Assembly (NCBI RefSeq): GCF_001029105.3
Contig: NZ_CP011807.3
Location: forward strand, 248,001-312,000
Source: Pandoraea faecigallinarum
GTDB lineage: Bacteria; Pseudomonadota; Gammaproteobacteria; Burkholderiales; Burkholderiaceae
DNA: 64,000 nt
Direction of reading: 5' to 3'
Positions within the stretch are counted from its first letter, which is position 1, and the number at the start of each line of letters is the position of its first letter. Position numbers and translations under genes: made by a program. Of the stretch, positions 43,054-54,222 are shown piece by piece. Below the pieces are notes generated by a model that saw only the letters and a program-made list of their open reading frames with translations, made no database searches and was not told where the DNA came from.

Positions 43054-44694
43054 ATGAAACAGACCCACACCCTGCGTTTGCTTTTGGCTGCAACCGTGCT
43101 TGCCGGCGCGGCAGTGATCCCGCCCGCGGCAGCCGTCGAGCTCCCGAACAACACCCTCGTGTACTGCTCCGAGGGCAGCCCTGCCGGTTTCGATCCGGGG
43201 CAACTCACCACCGGCACCGACTTCGATCCCGCCGACGCCATCTATAACCGTCTCATCGCATTTGTGCCGGGCGAGACCGGCGTCATGCCGTCGCTGGCCG
43301 AGAAGTGGGAGATCTCGCCGGACAACAAGATCTATACCTTCCACCTGCGCAAGGGTGTGAAGTTCCACACGACCGAATACTTCAAGCCCACCCGTGATTT
43401 CAACGCCGAAGACGTGAAGTTTACGTTCGAGCGCATGGGCGATCGCGAAATGCCGTTCCGCAAGGCTTACCCGGCGGAATTCCCGTACTACGTGGACATG
43501 GGCCTGCAAGCCGACATCGAGCGAATCGAAATCGTCGATCCGTACACCGTACGCTTCGTGCTGAAGAAGGTCGACGCGCCGTTCATCCAGAACCTCGCCA
43601 TGTCGTTCGCGTCGATTCTCTCGAAGGAATACGCGGACAAGCTGCTCGCGGCGAACAACCCGCGCGACATCGCGCTCAAGCCGGTCGGCACCGGGCCGTT
43701 CGTCTTCCGCAGCTACACGAAAGACGCCACGCTGCGCCTGGACGGTAATAAGGAGTACTGGAATACGAGCCTGCCGCCGAAGGTGGGCAAGCTGGTGTTC
43801 GCCATCACCACGGACGCCAATGTGCGTATTCAGAAGCTCAAGCGAAACGAATGTCAGGTCATGACGTATCCGCGTCCGGCGGATGTCGACGCGCTCAAGG
43901 CCGACATTCAGGCGCAGGGCAAGACATCGAAGCTGAAGATGCCGGACCAGGTCGGCTTCAACCTCGGCTACGTGGCGTACAACGTCAAGAAAGCGCCGCT
44001 CGATCGCACGGAAGTGCGTCAGGCGCTCGACATGGCAATCAACAAGAAGGCGATCCTTCAGTCGGTGTACGGCTCGGCAGGTCAACTGTCGAACGGTGCG
44101 CCGATGCCGCCGACGCAATGGTCCTACGACAAGAACATCAAGTCGGCGGGCTACGATCCCGAGAAGGCCAAGGCGCTGCTCGACAAGGCGGGCGTGAAGG
44201 GTGTCGAAATCACGCTGTGGGCCATGCCGGTGCAACGTCCGTACAACCCGAACGGCAAGCTCATGGCGGAAATGATTCAGGCCGACTGGGCGAAGATCGG
44301 CGTGAAGGCGAATATCGTTACCTACGAATGGGGCGAGTACATCAAGCGCGCGAAAGCGGGCGAGCATGACGCCATGCTCATCGGCTGGACCGGCGACAAT
44401 GGCGATCCGGACAACTGGCTCGGCGTGCTGCTCGGCTGCGATTCGATGAACGGCAACAACTTCTCGAAGTGGTGCGACAAGCCGTTCGACGACCTGATCA
44501 AGCAGGCGCGTCAGACCACGGACGTGAAGGAGCGCACCAGGCTCTACACGAAGGCGCAGGAGATCTTCGCGCAGCAACTGCCGTTCTCGCCGATTGCGCA
44601 CTCCACGCAATATAAGCCGATGGCAACGAACGTGAAGGGTTTCAAGCTCAGCCCGTTCAGCCGTAACAGCTTCGCCGGCGTGTCGCTGGATTAA
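43054..44694 (+). CDS. dppA: Dipeptide ABC transporter substrate-binding protein (DppA-like)
   Basis: 546 residues with signal peptide (MKQTHTLRLLLAATVLAGAAVIPPAAA, cut before VELPN). Family 5 binding protein. TLVYCSEGSPAGFDPGQLTTGTDFDPA at the mature start and the GWTGDNGDPDNWLGVLLGCDSMNGNN segment are the DppA type. The leader before it (42815-43053) is AT-rich (AATTAAGCAATTTCCTAATC) and probably holds the promoter. First gene of dppABCDF; a 215-base gap before dppB suggests partial termination there. Confidence 0.93.
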   Translation: MKQTHTLRLLLAATVLAGAAVIPPAAAVELPNNTLVYCSEGSPAGFDPGQLTTGTDFDPADAIYNRLIAFVPGETGVMPSLAEKWEISPDNKIYTFHLRKGVKFHTTEYFKPTRDFNAEDVKFTFERMGDREMPFRKAYPAEFPYYVDMGLQADIERIEIVDPYTVRFVLKKVDAPFIQNLAMSFASILSKEYADKLLAANNPRDIALKPVGTGPFVFRSYTKDATLRLDGNKEYWNTSLPPKVGKLVFAITTDANVRIQKLKRNECQVMTYPRPADVDALKADIQAQGKTSKLKMPDQVGFNLGYVAYNVKKAPLDRTEVRQALDMAINKKAILQSVYGSAGQLSNGAPMPPTQWSYDKNIKSAGYDPEKAKALLDKAGVKGVEITLWAMPVQRPYNPNGKLMAEMIQADWAKIGVKANIVTYEWGEYIKRAKAGEHDAMLIGWTGDNGDPDNWLGVLLGCDSMNGNNFSKWCDKPFDDLIKQARQTTDVKERTRLYTKAQEIFAQQLPFSPIAHSTQYKPMATNVKGFKLSPFSRNSFAGVSLD

Positions 44695-44909
44695 GCCGGG
44701 CAAGCGGGACAAGCGGTACCACACCGGATCGATGCGTACCGAACCGGTGGCAACAAGAGGAAAGCGACTGGCCCGGCCGCCGCGCCCGGGCCAGTTCGCA
44801 GCAATGGGTCGGCACGCTGTTCACGACCGGCCGGATCGACTAACGCGGCAAAGCGCTGCGCGTCCCTGCCGGGGGCGTGCGGCGCGCGAAGCCCCCACGG
44901 AACCTTCCT

Positions 44910-45914
44910 ATGCTGAGATTCGTCCTGAGACGACTGGGCATGGTGATCCCGACGTTCATCGGCATCACTATCCTCGCATTCGCGCTCATTCACCTTATTC
45001 CCGGCGATCCGATCGAAGTGCTGGTGGGCGAGCGAAATCTCGATCCCGTCATGCACGCCGAAGCGATGAAGCGGCTGGGACTCGATCAGCCGCTCACCAC
45101 GCAGTATTTCGTCTACCTCAAGCACGCGGCGCAGGGTGACCTCGGGCGCTCCATCGTGACCAACGAAGGCGTGCTCCATGAGTTTTTCGCCCGCTTTCCC
45201 GCCACGCTCGAACTTGCCCTTTGCGCGATGATCTTCGCGCTGATCGTCGGCTTGCCGGCAGGGGTGGCGGCGGCGTTGCGGCGCGGACGGGCGCTCGACC
45301 ACACCACCATGGGCGCCGCGCTCACCGGCTACTCCATGCCGATTTTCTGGTGGGGGCTGCTGCTCATCATGCTGTTCTCCGTCGACCTGCAATGGACGCC
45401 CGTGTCAGGGCGCATCGGCGTGGAGTACGACGTGCCGAACGTCACGGGTTTCATGCTTGTCGACACGCTGCTCTCGGGTGACGAAGGGGCATTCGCGTCG
45501 GCTGTGAGCCACCTGATTCTGCCGACCATCGTGCTTGGCACGGTGCCGCTCGCGGTGATTGCGCGCATGACGCGCTCGGCCATGCTCGAAGTGCTGCGCG
45601 AGGACTACATTCGCACGGCGCGCGCAAAAGGCCTGTCGCCGTGGCGCGTGATCGTCGTGCATGCTCTGCGCAACGCGATGATCCCCGTCATCACGGTCAT
45701 CGGGCTGCAAGTCGGCACGCTGCTCGCTGGCGCCGTGCTGACCGAAAACGTATTCTCCTGGCCTGGCATCGGCAAATGGCTGATCGATGCCATTTTGCGA
45801 CGCGACTATCCGGTGGTGCAGGGCGGCATTCTGCTCATTGCGACGGGCGTGATTCTGGTCAACCTGCTGGTCGACGTGCTCTATGGCGTCGTCAATCCGC
45901 GCATCCGGCACTGA
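44910..45914 (+). CDS. dppB: Dipeptide ABC transporter permease DppB
   Basis: 334 residues, six membrane helices. [33 protein letters not shown] is the classic DppB/OppB start. The coupling helix is [41 protein letters not shown] 44910 matches the family start; an in-frame upstream ATG adds a basic 11-residue leader. The 44695-44909 gap has no gene and only short GC-rich repeats. Confidence 0.93.
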   Translation: MLRFVLRRLGMVIPTFIGITILAFALIHLIPGDPIEVLVGERNLDPVMHAEAMKRLGLDQPLTTQYFVYLKHAAQGDLGRSIVTNEGVLHEFFARFPATLELALCAMIFALIVGLPAGVAAALRRGRALDHTTMGAALTGYSMPIFWWGLLLIMLFSVDLQWTPVSGRIGVEYDVPNVTGFMLVDTLLSGDEGAFASAVSHLILPTIVLGTVPLAVIARMTRSAMLEVLREDYIRTARAKGLSPWRVIVVHALRNAMIPVITVIGLQVGTLLAGAVLTENVFSWPGIGKWLIDAILRRDYPVVQGGILLIATGVILVNLLVDVLYGVVNPRIRH

Positions 45915-45925
45915 GGAGGTCAATG

Positions 45926-46846
45926 ATGAGTCACATGCCTGCCACGCTGCCACCTCCCGCCGCTGTGACGGCGACGCCTGGTGGGCGTCTGATCCGGGAG
46001 TTCCTGCGCAGCTTCACCGCCAACCGCGGCGCCACCGCGGCGGCCATCGTCCTGCTGCTGATGTTCGCGACGGCGATTTTCGCGCCGCTGATCGCGCCGC
46101 ACAGTCCCATCGAGCAATATCGCGATTTCGTGAAGATTCCGCCCGCGTGGTTCGACGGCGGCAATGCCAGGTTCCTGCTCGGTACCGACGAGGCCGGGCG
46201 CGACATTCTCTCGCGGCTGATCTACGGGGCGCGTTTGTCGTTCTGGATCGGCCTGTCGTCGGTGGTGCTTTCGCTGATTCCGGGCATTCTGCTCGGACTG
46301 CTCGCCGCATTTTTCCCCCGTTGGCTCGACACGCCGATCATGCGCCTGATGGACATGATGATGGCGCTGCCGTCGCTGTTGCTGGCAGTGGCCGTGGTGG
46401 CCGTGATCGGCCCGGGTCTGGCGAACACGACCATCGCCATCGCGATCGTGACCTTGCCCGCGTATGTGCGCCTCACGCGTGCGGCCGCCATCGGCGAGTT
46501 GCAGCGCGAGTACGTCGTTGCCTCGCGCATGGCAGGGGCCGGTACGCTGCGACTGATGTTCTCGACGGTGCTGCCGAACTGTGCGGCGCCGCTCATCGTG
46601 CAGGCCACGTTGAGTTTCTCGGTGGCCATTCTCGACGCGGCGGCGCTGGGGTTTCTCGGCCTCGGCGTGCAGCCGCCGCTCGCGGAGTGGGGCTCGATGC
46701 TCGCGTCCGCGCGCGACTACATGGAAAGTGCCTGGTGGATCGTGACGCTGCCGGGACTTGCGATCGTCATCTCGGTTCTTGCCATCAATCTGGTCGGCGA
46801 TGGCCTGCGCGATGCTCTGGACCCCAAACTGAAACGAATCGCATGA
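45926..46846 (+). CDS. dppC: Dipeptide ABC transporter permease DppC
   Basis: 306 residues. [67 protein letters not shown], and the coupling helix [31 protein letters not shown] are DppC marks. GAGGAGG lies 6 bases before ATG 45926; another ATG three bases earlier is too close. Overlaps dppD by ATGA. Confidence 0.93.
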   Translation: MSHMPATLPPPAAVTATPGGRLIREFLRSFTANRGATAAAIVLLLMFATAIFAPLIAPHSPIEQYRDFVKIPPAWFDGGNARFLLGTDEAGRDILSRLIYGARLSFWIGLSSVVLSLIPGILLGLLAAFFPRWLDTPIMRLMDMMMALPSLLLAVAVVAVIGPGLANTTIAIAIVTLPAYVRLTRAAAIGELQREYVVASRMAGAGTLRLMFSTVLPNCAAPLIVQATLSFSVAILDAAALGFLGLGVQPPLAEWGSMLASARDYMESAWWIVTLPGLAIVISVLAINLVGDGLRDALDPKLKRIA

Positions 46847-47862
46847 GTCTGCTCTCCATTCGAAATCTATCGGTCGATTTCGACGGCGCACGCGCTGTCG
46901 ACGCCATCGACCTCGACGTCGGCCAGGGCGAGATTCTCGGCGTGGTCGGCGAATCCGGCTCCGGCAAGAGCGTGACGATGCTCGCGCTCATGGGGCTCAT
47001 CGATGCACCCGGTCGCGTGACGGCCGATGAAGTCCGCTTCGACGGCCGGGACCTCCTGAACGCCTCGAAGCGCGAGCGCCGCAACATCGTCGGTCGCGAC
47101 GTCTCGATGATATTTCAGGACGCCCTCACCAGCCTGAACCCGAGTTACACCATCGGCTATCAGATCGGCGAGGTGTTGCGACGCCACATGGGCTTGCGTG
47201 GACGTGCGCTGCGCGATCGCATCGTCGAGTTGCTGGAGCAGGTCGAGATTCCCGATGCCGCGAACCGTCTGGGCGCCTATCCGCATCAGCTCTCGGGCGG
47301 GATGAATCAGCGCGTGATGATCGCGATGGCGATTGCCTGCCGCCCCAAGCTGCTGATTGCGGATGAGCCGACCACGGCGCTCGACGTCACCATTCAGGCA
47401 CAGATCATGGCGCTGCTGCTGCAACTGCAAAAGGACTACGGCATGTCGCTCGTGCTGATTTCCCACGATCTCGCGGTCGTGGCCGAAGTCGCGCACAAGG
47501 TCGCCGTGATGTACGCGGGGCAGGTGATCGAAGTCCAGCAGGTGCCGGCGCTGTTCGACGCGCCGCATCATCCCTACACCGAAGCTCTGCTTTCCGCGAT
47601 TCCGGAACATAACCGCGGCGTACGCCGACTGCGTACTCTGCCGGGCGTGGTGCCTGGGCGTGACGACCGTCCGGCGGGCTGTCTGCTTTCGCCGCGCTGT
47701 CCTTATGCCGACGACCATTGCCGGGCGGTGCAGCCCGCGCTGACCCCCTATGCCGGGCCGGGCGCCGTGGGTTCGCCCCGGGTACGGTGTTTCAAGCCGC
47801 TGCCGCATGACGCGGCGGCGGCCGTGTCGCCGGGCGGACAGTCGATGGGAGGTGCGCAATGA
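46843..47862 (+). CDS. dppD: Dipeptide ABC transporter ATPase DppD
   Basis: 339 residues. Walker [12 protein letters not shown]-loop [17 protein letters not shown], signature [15 protein letters not shown], Walker [18 protein letters not shown] loop [12 protein letters not shown]. The C-terminal [14 protein letters not shown] region has the Cys set that binds an iron-sulphur cluster in Opp/Dpp ATPases. Overlaps dppF by four bases. Confidence 0.93.
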   Translation: MSLLSIRNLSVDFDGARAVDAIDLDVGQGEILGVVGESGSGKSVTMLALMGLIDAPGRVTADEVRFDGRDLLNASKRERRNIVGRDVSMIFQDALTSLNPSYTIGYQIGEVLRRHMGLRGRALRDRIVELLEQVEIPDAANRLGAYPHQLSGGMNQRVMIAMAIACRPKLLIADEPTTALDVTIQAQIMALLLQLQKDYGMSLVLISHDLAVVAEVAHKVAVMYAGQVIEVQQVPALFDAPHHPYTEALLSAIPEHNRGVRRLRTLPGVVPGRDDRPAGCLLSPRCPYADDHCRAVQPALTPYAGPGAVGSPRVRCFKPLPHDAAAAVSPGGQSMGGAQ

Positions 47863-48887
47863 GTGAAATGGTTTTCGCGACGCCTCCGGCGACCCCGCAG
47901 GCGAGCGCTTCCGAGGGGCGTGTGGTCTTGTCCGCCCAGGCGCTGACGCGTTTTTATACGGTCAATCGGGGGTTGCTGCGGGGGCAGGCGAGTGTCAAGG
48001 CGCTAAACGGCGTGTCGTTCGAGCTGAAGGCTGGGCGAACGCTGGCGGTGGTGGGCGAGTCGGGGTGCGGCAAATCGACGCTGGCGCGGGTGCTGACGTT
48101 GATCGAGGCGCCGACGTCCGGCAGACTCTTCGTCGACGCGACCGAGACCACGGCGGCGTCGGCGGGCGAGCTGGCGCCGCTGCGTACGCGTATCCAGATG
48201 GTGTTCCAGAACCCGTACGCGTCGCTCAACCCGCGCAAGACCGTGGGACAGGCGCTGGACGAGCCGCTGGCCATCAACACGCCGCTCGGCCGGGCCGAGC
48301 GGGGCGAGAAGATCGCTGACATGATGCGCACGGTCGGGCTGCGTCCCGAACATGTGGCGCGGTATCCGCACATGTTCTCCGGCGGGCAGCGCCAGCGGGT
48401 GGCGATTGCCCGGGCGATGATCCTGTCGCCGGCCATCGTCGTGGCGGACGAGCCGGTTTCGGCCCTGGATGTCTCAATTCAGGCACAGATCCTGAATCTT
48501 TTCATGGATTTGCAGGACCGGTACGCGACGAGTTACGTATTCGTGTCGCATAATCTCGCGGTGGTCGAGCATGTGGCCGACGACGTCATGGTGATGTATC
48601 TCGGCCGCGCGGTCGAACACGGTCCCAAGGCCGCCGTGTTCGGCAAGCCGCTGCACCCGTACACCAGGGCGTTGATGTCGGCGACGCCGGCGATCAAGGC
48701 GTCCGAGCGGCGCGTGAAGATTGCGCTGATCGGCGAGTTGCCTTCGCCGCTGCGTCCGCCGCCCGGGTGTGCGTTTGCGCCGCGCTGCCCGTATGCCGTC
48801 GACCGTTGCCGTGGGGAAGTGCCGCAATTGCGCGAGATCGAGGGACGTCTGGTGGCGTGCCATCGGGTCGAAGACATAGAGGGATAA
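47859..48887 (+). CDS. dppF: Dipeptide ABC transporter ATPase DppF
   Basis: 342 residues. Walker [11 protein letters not shown]-loop [20 protein letters not shown], signature [15 protein letters not shown], Walker [18 protein letters not shown] loop [12 protein letters not shown]. The C-terminal [14 protein letters not shown]ys motif is present. With DppD it forms the ATPase heterodimer. The TraB/GumN gene starts almost at once after its stop. Confidence 0.93.
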   Translation: MSEMVFATPPATPQASASEGRVVLSAQALTRFYTVNRGLLRGQASVKALNGVSFELKAGRTLAVVGESGCGKSTLARVLTLIEAPTSGRLFVDATETTAASAGELAPLRTRIQMVFQNPYASLNPRKTVGQALDEPLAINTPLGRAERGEKIADMMRTVGLRPEHVARYPHMFSGGQRQRVAIARAMILSPAIVVADEPVSALDVSIQAQILNLFMDLQDRYATSYVFVSHNLAVVEHVADDVMVMYLGRAVEHGPKAAVFGKPLHPYTRALMSATPAIKASERRVKIALIGELPSPLRPPPGCAFAPRCPYAVDRCRGEVPQLREIEGRLVACHRVEDIEG

Positions 48888-48892
48888 CGAGA

Positions 48893-49885
48893 TTGGGTGG
48901 ACCACCACGCGCGACGCATGTTCGCCGGGGCGTTGCTTTGACCGGCTGGCTGCTGGGCTGCTTGCTGATGACGCTTGCCATCACGCTGGACGCGGCGACG
49001 ACTGCCGCCCCGCGCGCGGTGGCGCCGCGAACATTCCCGCTGGTGGTACCGGAGCCGGGCGAACCGCCGCCTGGCGCCAATCTCCCGTTCTACGAAGCCC
49101 GCAAGGGCGACATGACCATCTACGTGATGGGTACCCTGCACGTCGGCAAGCCCGACGACTATCCGTTCCGTAAAGTCGTGGTCGATGCGTTGCGCGTGTC
49201 GAAGGTGGTGGCATTCGAGTTGTCGCCCGACGATCTGACCATGTCGCAGGACGACGTGCAGAAGTACGGCATGTGCACTCGCGCGTGTCTGCCGAGGCTG
49301 ATTCCCGCGCCGCTGTGGCGCAAGTTGCGCGACCGTCTCAAGGGCAATCCGGCGATGCTCTCGGAGATCCGCCATATGCGGCCGTGGCTGGCGGCGCTGC
49401 TCGTCGAGACACTGGACTCGATGGGCGCCGACCTGCAAACGGAGTACGGTACGGAAAATCAGTTGGAGAACATCTATCGCGGGCGCATCGTCGGTCTCGA
49501 ATCGCTCGCCGAGCAGATGGACGCGTTCACCGGCCTGACGGGCGCGCAGCAAAACGAATTGCTCGCGCAGGAACTGGTGCTCACGCCGAAGAAGGCAACG
49601 GCGCAGGTCGAAGAATTGCACCGCTTGTGGCGTGCGGGCGATGCCGATCTGGTGTTCGACTGGTCGCAGGCCAAGGCGGCACAGGTGCGTCGTAACGTGG
49701 CACTGGCAGACGCCATCGACGAGCGCATTCTTTATTCGCGCAACCGCCGTTTCCTGGCGCGCATGCTGTTCCTGGCAGACCCGGGCAAACCGGTCTTCGT
49801 TGCCGTCGGCACTCTGCACCTCGGTGGCCCGCACGGGATACTGCAACTGCTGCGGGAACACGGGTTTTCGGTCACGCAGCGCTGA
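48893..49885 (+). CDS. TraB/GumN-family (TIKI-like) protein
   Basis: About 330 residues from a TTG at 48893 that follows GAGGGATAACGA; other starts are possible. A hydrophobic N-terminal stretch (ALTGWLLGCLLMTLAITLDA) looks like a signal peptide or anchor. The two conserved GxxH motifs are VMGTLHVGKPDD near the N-terminus and VAVGTLHLGGPHG near the C-terminus, which bind metal in TIKI-type proteases. FELSPDDL and GLESLAEQMDAFTGLT are family-typical. Role in bacteria is unclear. It runs directly on from dppF. Confidence 0.82.
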   Translation: MGGPPRATHVRRGVALTGWLLGCLLMTLAITLDAATTAAPRAVAPRTFPLVVPEPGEPPPGANLPFYEARKGDMTIYVMGTLHVGKPDDYPFRKVVVDALRVSKVVAFELSPDDLTMSQDDVQKYGMCTRACLPRLIPAPLWRKLRDRLKGNPAMLSEIRHMRPWLAALLVETLDSMGADLQTEYGTENQLENIYRGRIVGLESLAEQMDAFTGLTGAQQNELLAQELVLTPKKATAQVEELHRLWRAGDADLVFDWSQAKAAQVRRNVALADAIDERILYSRNRRFLARMLFLADPGKPVFVAVGTLHLGGPHGILQLLREHGFSVTQR

Positions 49886-49905
49886 CGTGGTGCGATCGCG
49901 GCATG

Positions 49906-49926
49906 GCGGGGCGCCGGCGGCCCCGC
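49906..49926. terminator. GC hairpin between convergent gumN-type and ureG genes
   Basis: GCGGGGC (49906-49912) pairs with GCCCCGC (49920-49926), 7-base loop, between the two converging stop codons. No T-run, so it may act with other factors. Confidence 0.45.
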
Positions 49927-49932
49927 ATGACC

Positions 49933-50571
49933 TCATGCCAACATGCCGCGCGCTTCGATGAAGCCGATGATTTCCTGCAGGCCTTTGCCTTCCTTCATGT
50001 TCCCCATCACGAACGGACGCATGCCGCGCATTTTCTGCGTGTCGGAGCGCATGATGTCGAGCGATGCGCCGACATAAGGCGCGAGATCGGTCTTGTTGAT
50101 CACGAGCAGGTCCGACTTGGTGATGCCCGGGCCGCCCTTGCGCGGGATTTTCTCTCCGCCGGCGACATCGATCACGTAAATCGTCAGATCGGACAGCTCG
50201 GGACTGAACGTGGCCGCCAGGTTGTCGCCGCCCGACTCGATGAAGACCACGTCCGCATCCGGGAATCGATCCAGCATACGTTCCACGGCTTCGAGGTTGA
50301 TCGACGCGTCTTCGCGAATCGCCGTGTGCGGACAGCCGCCCGTCTCGACCCCGAGAATGCGTTCCGGCGCCAGTGCGCCGGCCACCGTGAGCAGGCGCTG
50401 GTCTTCCTTCGTGTAGATGTCGTTGGTAATGACGACGAGGTCGTAACGCTCGCGCATGGCCTTGCAGAGCATCTCGGTCAGCGTGGTCTTGCCGGAGCCG
50501 ACCGGGCCTCCGATACCGACACGCAGCGGGGGAGTCTTCTTGGTACGTCGGGCGTTGGCAGATGTCGTCAT
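49933..50571 (-). CDS. ureG: Urease accessory GTPase UreG
   Basis: 212 residues. GTPase that powers nickel insertion into urease. P-loop [17 protein letters not shown]; nickel-binding [17 protein letters not shown] (CPH motif); G3-like [19 protein letters not shown]; guanine motif [13 protein letters not shown]. Start at 50571 fits the family (MTTSANARR). Last gene of the minus-strand urease group. Confidence 0.97.
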   Translation of the reverse strand: MTTSANARRTKKTPPLRVGIGGPVGSGKTTLTEMLCKAMRERYDLVVITNDIYTKEDQRLLTVAGALAPERILGVETGGCPHTAIREDASINLEAVERMLDRFPDADVVFIESGGDNLAATFSPELSDLTIYVIDVAGGEKIPRKGGPGITKSDLLVINKTDLAPYVGASLDIMRSDTQKMRGMRPFVMGNMKEGKGLQEIIGFIEARGMLA

Positions 50572-50636
50572 GGTGAATGTCGTGGTGACGGTGAACTGGC
50601 GATAAGAAGAAGCGAACAGACGCGAAGCCAGACGCC

Positions 50637-51362
50637 TCAAGAACGGAACAGCCGTGAGTACTGAGTCTCGTGACGCGACGCCAGGATGGCGAGCGCCGGG
50701 GAAAAGGTGTTGATCTGCGTGTCCGGCAAAGAGGCCGCGCGATGGGCGGCGTCGACCACGCGAGGCCGCAGCGCGACGATCACGCGTTGCGCCGCCAGCT
50801 GTCCTAACGGCACCGCCTTGAGCGCACCGGCGACCTGATTCTCCAGCCAGCTGAATGCGTAGGCGACGAGTGTATCGACCAGCGGCGCGCCATGTGCGAG
50901 CGCTGCGAACGCGAAGGCCGTCGGCAAGGCAATGGGCCTGATCGCCGAGAGATGCTCGCGCTGCCCTGCGTCGCCCCATTCGAGCGACATCGCCAGTTGC
51001 GTGAGCGACCATCCCATCTGTTCGGTTTCGGCGCGAAGCTCCGCGGCCTCGCGTGTTGCGAGCAACCAGTCGTTGACTTGCCTGAGCGACGCCATGTCCC
51101 GCGCCTGCCAGTGACGCCACTGGCGTGCCAGCAACGCCATCTCGCCTGTCGTGAACACGCCGTCGAGTTGGCTGGCGATCCATTGCCCGGCGCTGGGGGC
51201 GTCGTGAATCATCCCGTGCTCGACAGCGGCTTCGAGCCCCTGCGAATAACTGAACGCGCCGATGGGCAGTGCGGGCGACGCAAGGTGCAACAGCGCCGCG
51301 AGCGACTGCAACGAGGCCGCAGCAACCGGCTCAGTGAGAGGGCTGGCCAGACTTGCCGTCAT
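50637..51362 (-). CDS. ureF: Urease accessory protein UreF
   Basis: 241 residues, all-helical. [25 protein letters not shown] is the UreF signature, and [19 protein letters not shown] follows. Forms the UreD-UreF-UreG complex on apo-urease. Its start lies inside ureE (overlap 32 bases). ureG follows after 65 bases. Confidence 0.95.
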   Translation of the reverse strand: MTASLASPLTEPVAAASLQSLAALLHLASPALPIGAFSYSQGLEAAVEHGMIHDAPSAGQWIASQLDGVFTTGEMALLARQWRHWQARDMASLRQVNDWLLATREAAELRAETEQMGWSLTQLAMSLEWGDAGQREHLSAIRPIALPTAFAFAALAHGAPLVDTLVAYAFSWLENQVAGALKAVPLGQLAAQRVIVALRPRVVDAAHRAASLPDTQINTFSPALAILASRHETQYSRLFRS

Positions 51363-52170
51363 CGGGCGGACTCACGAAAGTGGATTCGGCGTCGGGAGCA
51401 GGGTCGTGCGCGCAGCCGGGTGCATGCACGTGAGCGCCCTCATCACCGTGCGGACGGCCGTGTCCGTGATCGTGACCGCAGCCCGGGCCGTGCACGTGAG
51501 CGCTACCGTGAGCGTGGCCGTGGCCGCATCCCGGGCCGTGCACGTGCCCGGGCTCATGATCGTGATCGTGCGCATGCCCGTGATGCTCATGAAACACCTG
51601 CTGCGCGAGGGCGAAGTCTTCGGCGAACGTCGCATCGTGGCCGTGCTTATGGCCGCCGCCATAGGCGCCGGCTTCCGGCTCGAAGGGCATCAGCGCCTCG
51701 GCGACATCGACATCCAGACGCAACAACATGTCGCGCAGCACCGGGTCGTATTCGAGCTTCAGATAACCGTCGCCCACTTCCACCGGCGTATGACGATTAC
51801 CAAGGTGGTACGCCGCGCGCATGAGCGCGAGCGCGGTGCCCGCGGTGACGAGCAGCACCGTCTGCGCCGCCGCCTCGACGCGGATGAAACCCCCGTCGTC
51901 CGCGACCAGCACGTCACCACCGCGCAGCACCGTGCCGCGTGGCAGAAACAGGGCGACGTCCTCGCCGGTTTCCAGCGTCGCGCGAAGCCGGCTCTTGCTG
52001 CGGGCGTCGAACGGCAGCACGAGCGCCGGGGCGCGGCGGGCGAGCGAGGCGGCGATGCGTCCCGCTTCGAAGCGCTTCTCGACGCGGCGCAGGGCGGCTG
52101 CCGAGGTTGCGGTCGATGAGGCGCCCGGCCGGATATCCGCCTGAGCGGGCGAGTCGGAGTCTTGTGACAT
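51331..52170 (-). CDS. ureE: Urease nickel metallochaperone UreE with a long His-rich tail
   Basis: 279 residues, longer than many UreE proteins of 150 to 200. The N-terminal [22 protein letters not shown] and GDVLVADDG, and the central [25 protein letters not shown] (nickel-site His) are conserved. From about residue 170 the tail holds about 24 His, with three copies of an HVH(G/A)PGC(G/A)H unit, giving three Cys. N-terminus is Ser/Ala-rich. Stores and hands over nickel to the UreG complex. Confidence 0.93.
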   Translation of the reverse strand: MSQDSDSPAQADIRPGASSTATSAAALRRVEKRFEAGRIAASLARRAPALVLPFDARSKSRLRATLETGEDVALFLPRGTVLRGGDVLVADDGGFIRVEAAAQTVLLVTAGTALALMRAAYHLGNRHTPVEVGDGYLKLEYDPVLRDMLLRLDVDVAEALMPFEPEAGAYGGGHKHGHDATFAEDFALAQQVFHEHHGHAHDHDHEPGHVHGPGCGHGHAHGSAHVHGPGCGHDHGHGRPHGDEGAHVHAPGCAHDPAPDAESTFVSPPDDGKSGQPSH

Positions 52171-52172
52171 GG

Positions 52173-53873
52173 TCAGAAAAGAAAATAGCGTTGCGCCATC
52201 GGCAGCACGGTCGCCGGCTCGCACGTCAGCAGTTGACCGTCTGCGATGACCTGATAGGTCTCGGGATCGACGCTGATCTGCGGCAGCCAGTCGTTGTGGA
52301 TCATGTTGGCTTTGGTCACCTGCCGGATATTGCGCACCGGCACGATGCGCTTGGACAGCCCGAAACGGCCGGCCACGTCGCCATCGTACGCCGCTTGCGA
52401 TACGAACGTCAGCGAGGTGCGTGCCAGCGCCCCGGCACGCGCGCCGAACATCTCGCGGTAGTGCACCGGTTGCGGCGTCGGGATCGACGCGTTCGGGTCG
52501 CCCATCAGTGCCGACGTAATCATGCCGCCCTTGAGAATCAGGGAGGGCTTCACACCAAAGAATGCAGGCTCCCACAGCACCAGATCCGCCCACTTGCCCA
52601 CTTCGACCGAGCCGACCTCATGCGCCATGCCATGCGTGATCGCCGGGTTGATCGTGTACTTCGCCACGTAACGCCTGACGCGGAAATTGTCCGACTGCGA
52701 CGAATCGATACCGAGCGCGCCGCGCTGCACCTTCATCTTGTGCGCTGTCTGCCACGTGCGCATGATCACCTCGCCCACGCGCCCCATCGCCTGTGAATCC
52801 GACGAAATCATCGAAAGCGCACCGAGGTCGTGCAGAATGTCCTCGGCGGCAATCGTCTCGCGGCGTATGCGCGATTCGGCGAACGCGATGTCTTCCGCGA
52901 TGGCCGGATCGAGGTGATGGCAGACCATCAGCATGTCGAGGTGTTCGTCGAGCGTGTTGATGGTGTAGGGGCGTGTCGGATTGGTGGACGACGGCAGTAC
53001 ATTCGGCTCGCCGCACACTTTGAGGATGTCCGGCGCGTGACCGCCGCCGGCGCCCTCTGTGTGATACGTGTGAATCGTGCGGCCCTTGATCGCGGCAACC
53101 GTCGCTTCGACGAAGCCGCCTTCGTTGAGCGTGTCCGTGTGAATCGCGACCTGTGTGTCGGTGGCATCGGCGACGGACAGGCAGGCGTCGATTGCCGCCG
53201 GTGTCGAGCCCCAGTCCTCATGCAGCTTCAACCCGATGGCGCCAGCGTCGATCTGCTCCATCAACGGTGCGGGCTGGCTGACGTTGCCTTTGCCGAGGAA
53301 CCCGAGATTGATGGGCCAGCCGTCGGCAGCCTGGAGCATGCGCTCCATGTGCCACGGCCCCGGCGTGCAGGTCGTCGCATTGGTGCCGGTGGCCGGACCC
53401 GTACCACCGCCGAGCAATGTCGTGACGCCGGACGACAGCGCCTCCTCGATTTGCTGCGGGCAGATGAAATGGATGTGCGAATCGATGCCGCCTGCCGTGA
53501 CGATCATGCCCTCACCGGCGATGACCTCCGTCGCACCGCCCAGCGGAATCGTCACGCCGGGCTGGATGTCCGGATTGCCCGCCTTGCCGATACCCCAGAT
53601 GCGGCCGTCTTTCAATCCGATGTCCGCTTTGACGATGCCCCAGTGATCGATGATGACGGCGTTCGTGATGACGGTGTCGACCACGTCGGCGCGCGTGCGT
53701 TGCGACTGCCCCATGCCGTCGCGAATCACCTTGCCGCCGCCGAACTTCACTTCCTCGCCATAGATCGTGTAATCGCGTTCGATCTCGACGATGAGTTCCG
53801 TATCGGCCAGACGCAGCCGGTCGCCCGTGGTCGGGCCGAACATTTCCGCATACGCGCGGCGAGATATTTTCAT
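52173..53873 (-). CDS. ureC: Urease alpha (catalytic) subunit UreC
   Basis: Hydrolyses urea to ammonia and carbamate; dinickel centre. 566 residues, normal length. Nickel ligands and catalytic residues are visible: [12 protein letters not shown] (two His), GLKLHEDWG (carbamylated Lys), [12 protein letters not shown] and [15 protein letters not shown] (His), [13 protein letters not shown] (flap His) and [14 protein letters not shown] (Asp). Overlaps ureB by ATGA and lies two bases before ureE. Confidence 0.98.
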   Translation of the reverse strand: MKISRRAYAEMFGPTTGDRLRLADTELIVEIERDYTIYGEEVKFGGGKVIRDGMGQSQRTRADVVDTVITNAVIIDHWGIVKADIGLKDGRIWGIGKAGNPDIQPGVTIPLGGATEVIAGEGMIVTAGGIDSHIHFICPQQIEEALSSGVTTLLGGGTGPATGTNATTCTPGPWHMERMLQAADGWPINLGFLGKGNVSQPAPLMEQIDAGAIGLKLHEDWGSTPAAIDACLSVADATDTQVAIHTDTLNEGGFVEATVAAIKGRTIHTYHTEGAGGGHAPDILKVCGEPNVLPSSTNPTRPYTINTLDEHLDMLMVCHHLDPAIAEDIAFAESRIRRETIAAEDILHDLGALSMISSDSQAMGRVGEVIMRTWQTAHKMKVQRGALGIDSSQSDNFRVRRYVAKYTINPAITHGMAHEVGSVEVGKWADLVLWEPAFFGVKPSLILKGGMITSALMGDPNASIPTPQPVHYREMFGARAGALARTSLTFVSQAAYDGDVAGRFGLSKRIVPVRNIRQVTKANMIHNDWLPQISVDPETYQVIADGQLLTCEPATVLPMAQRYFLF

Positions 53874-54175
53874 AGCGCCCCCATGACGCGACCGGCGAAA
53901 CCATAGACGCGGCGCTCGCCCGCGAGCGCCACCAGCTCGACCGTGCGTTGCTGCCCCGGTTCGAAGCGAACGGCAGTCCCGGCCGCAATGTTCAGGCGGA
54001 AGCCGCGCGTGGCTTCGCGGTCGAATTGCAGTGCATCGTTGACTTCATGGAAGTGGAAATGCGAGCCGACCTGAATCGGACGGTCGCCGGTATTCGCGAC
54101 TGTCACACTGAGGGTTTCGCGCCCCTCGTTGAGCGTGAGGTCGCCATCGGCGGGCAACAGTTCTCCGGGAATCAT
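53870..54175 (-). CDS. ureB: Urease beta subunit UreB
   Basis: 101 residues. [21 protein letters not shown] at the start and [15 protein letters not shown] and [10 protein letters not shown] are standard UreB. ATG 54175 has TCCCGGAGA-like sequence upstream. Follows the ureJ-type gene by 47 bases and overlaps ureC. Confidence 0.97.
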   Translation of the reverse strand: MIPGELLPADGDLTLNEGRETLSVTVANTGDRPIQVGSHFHFHEVNDALQFDREATRGFRLNIAAGTAVRFEPGQQRTVELVALAGERRVYGFAGRVMGAL

Positions 54176-54222
54176 GGCCGTCTCCGGGATGTGAGGGTGT
54201 CGGGAACCGGGGCGCGACGGGA

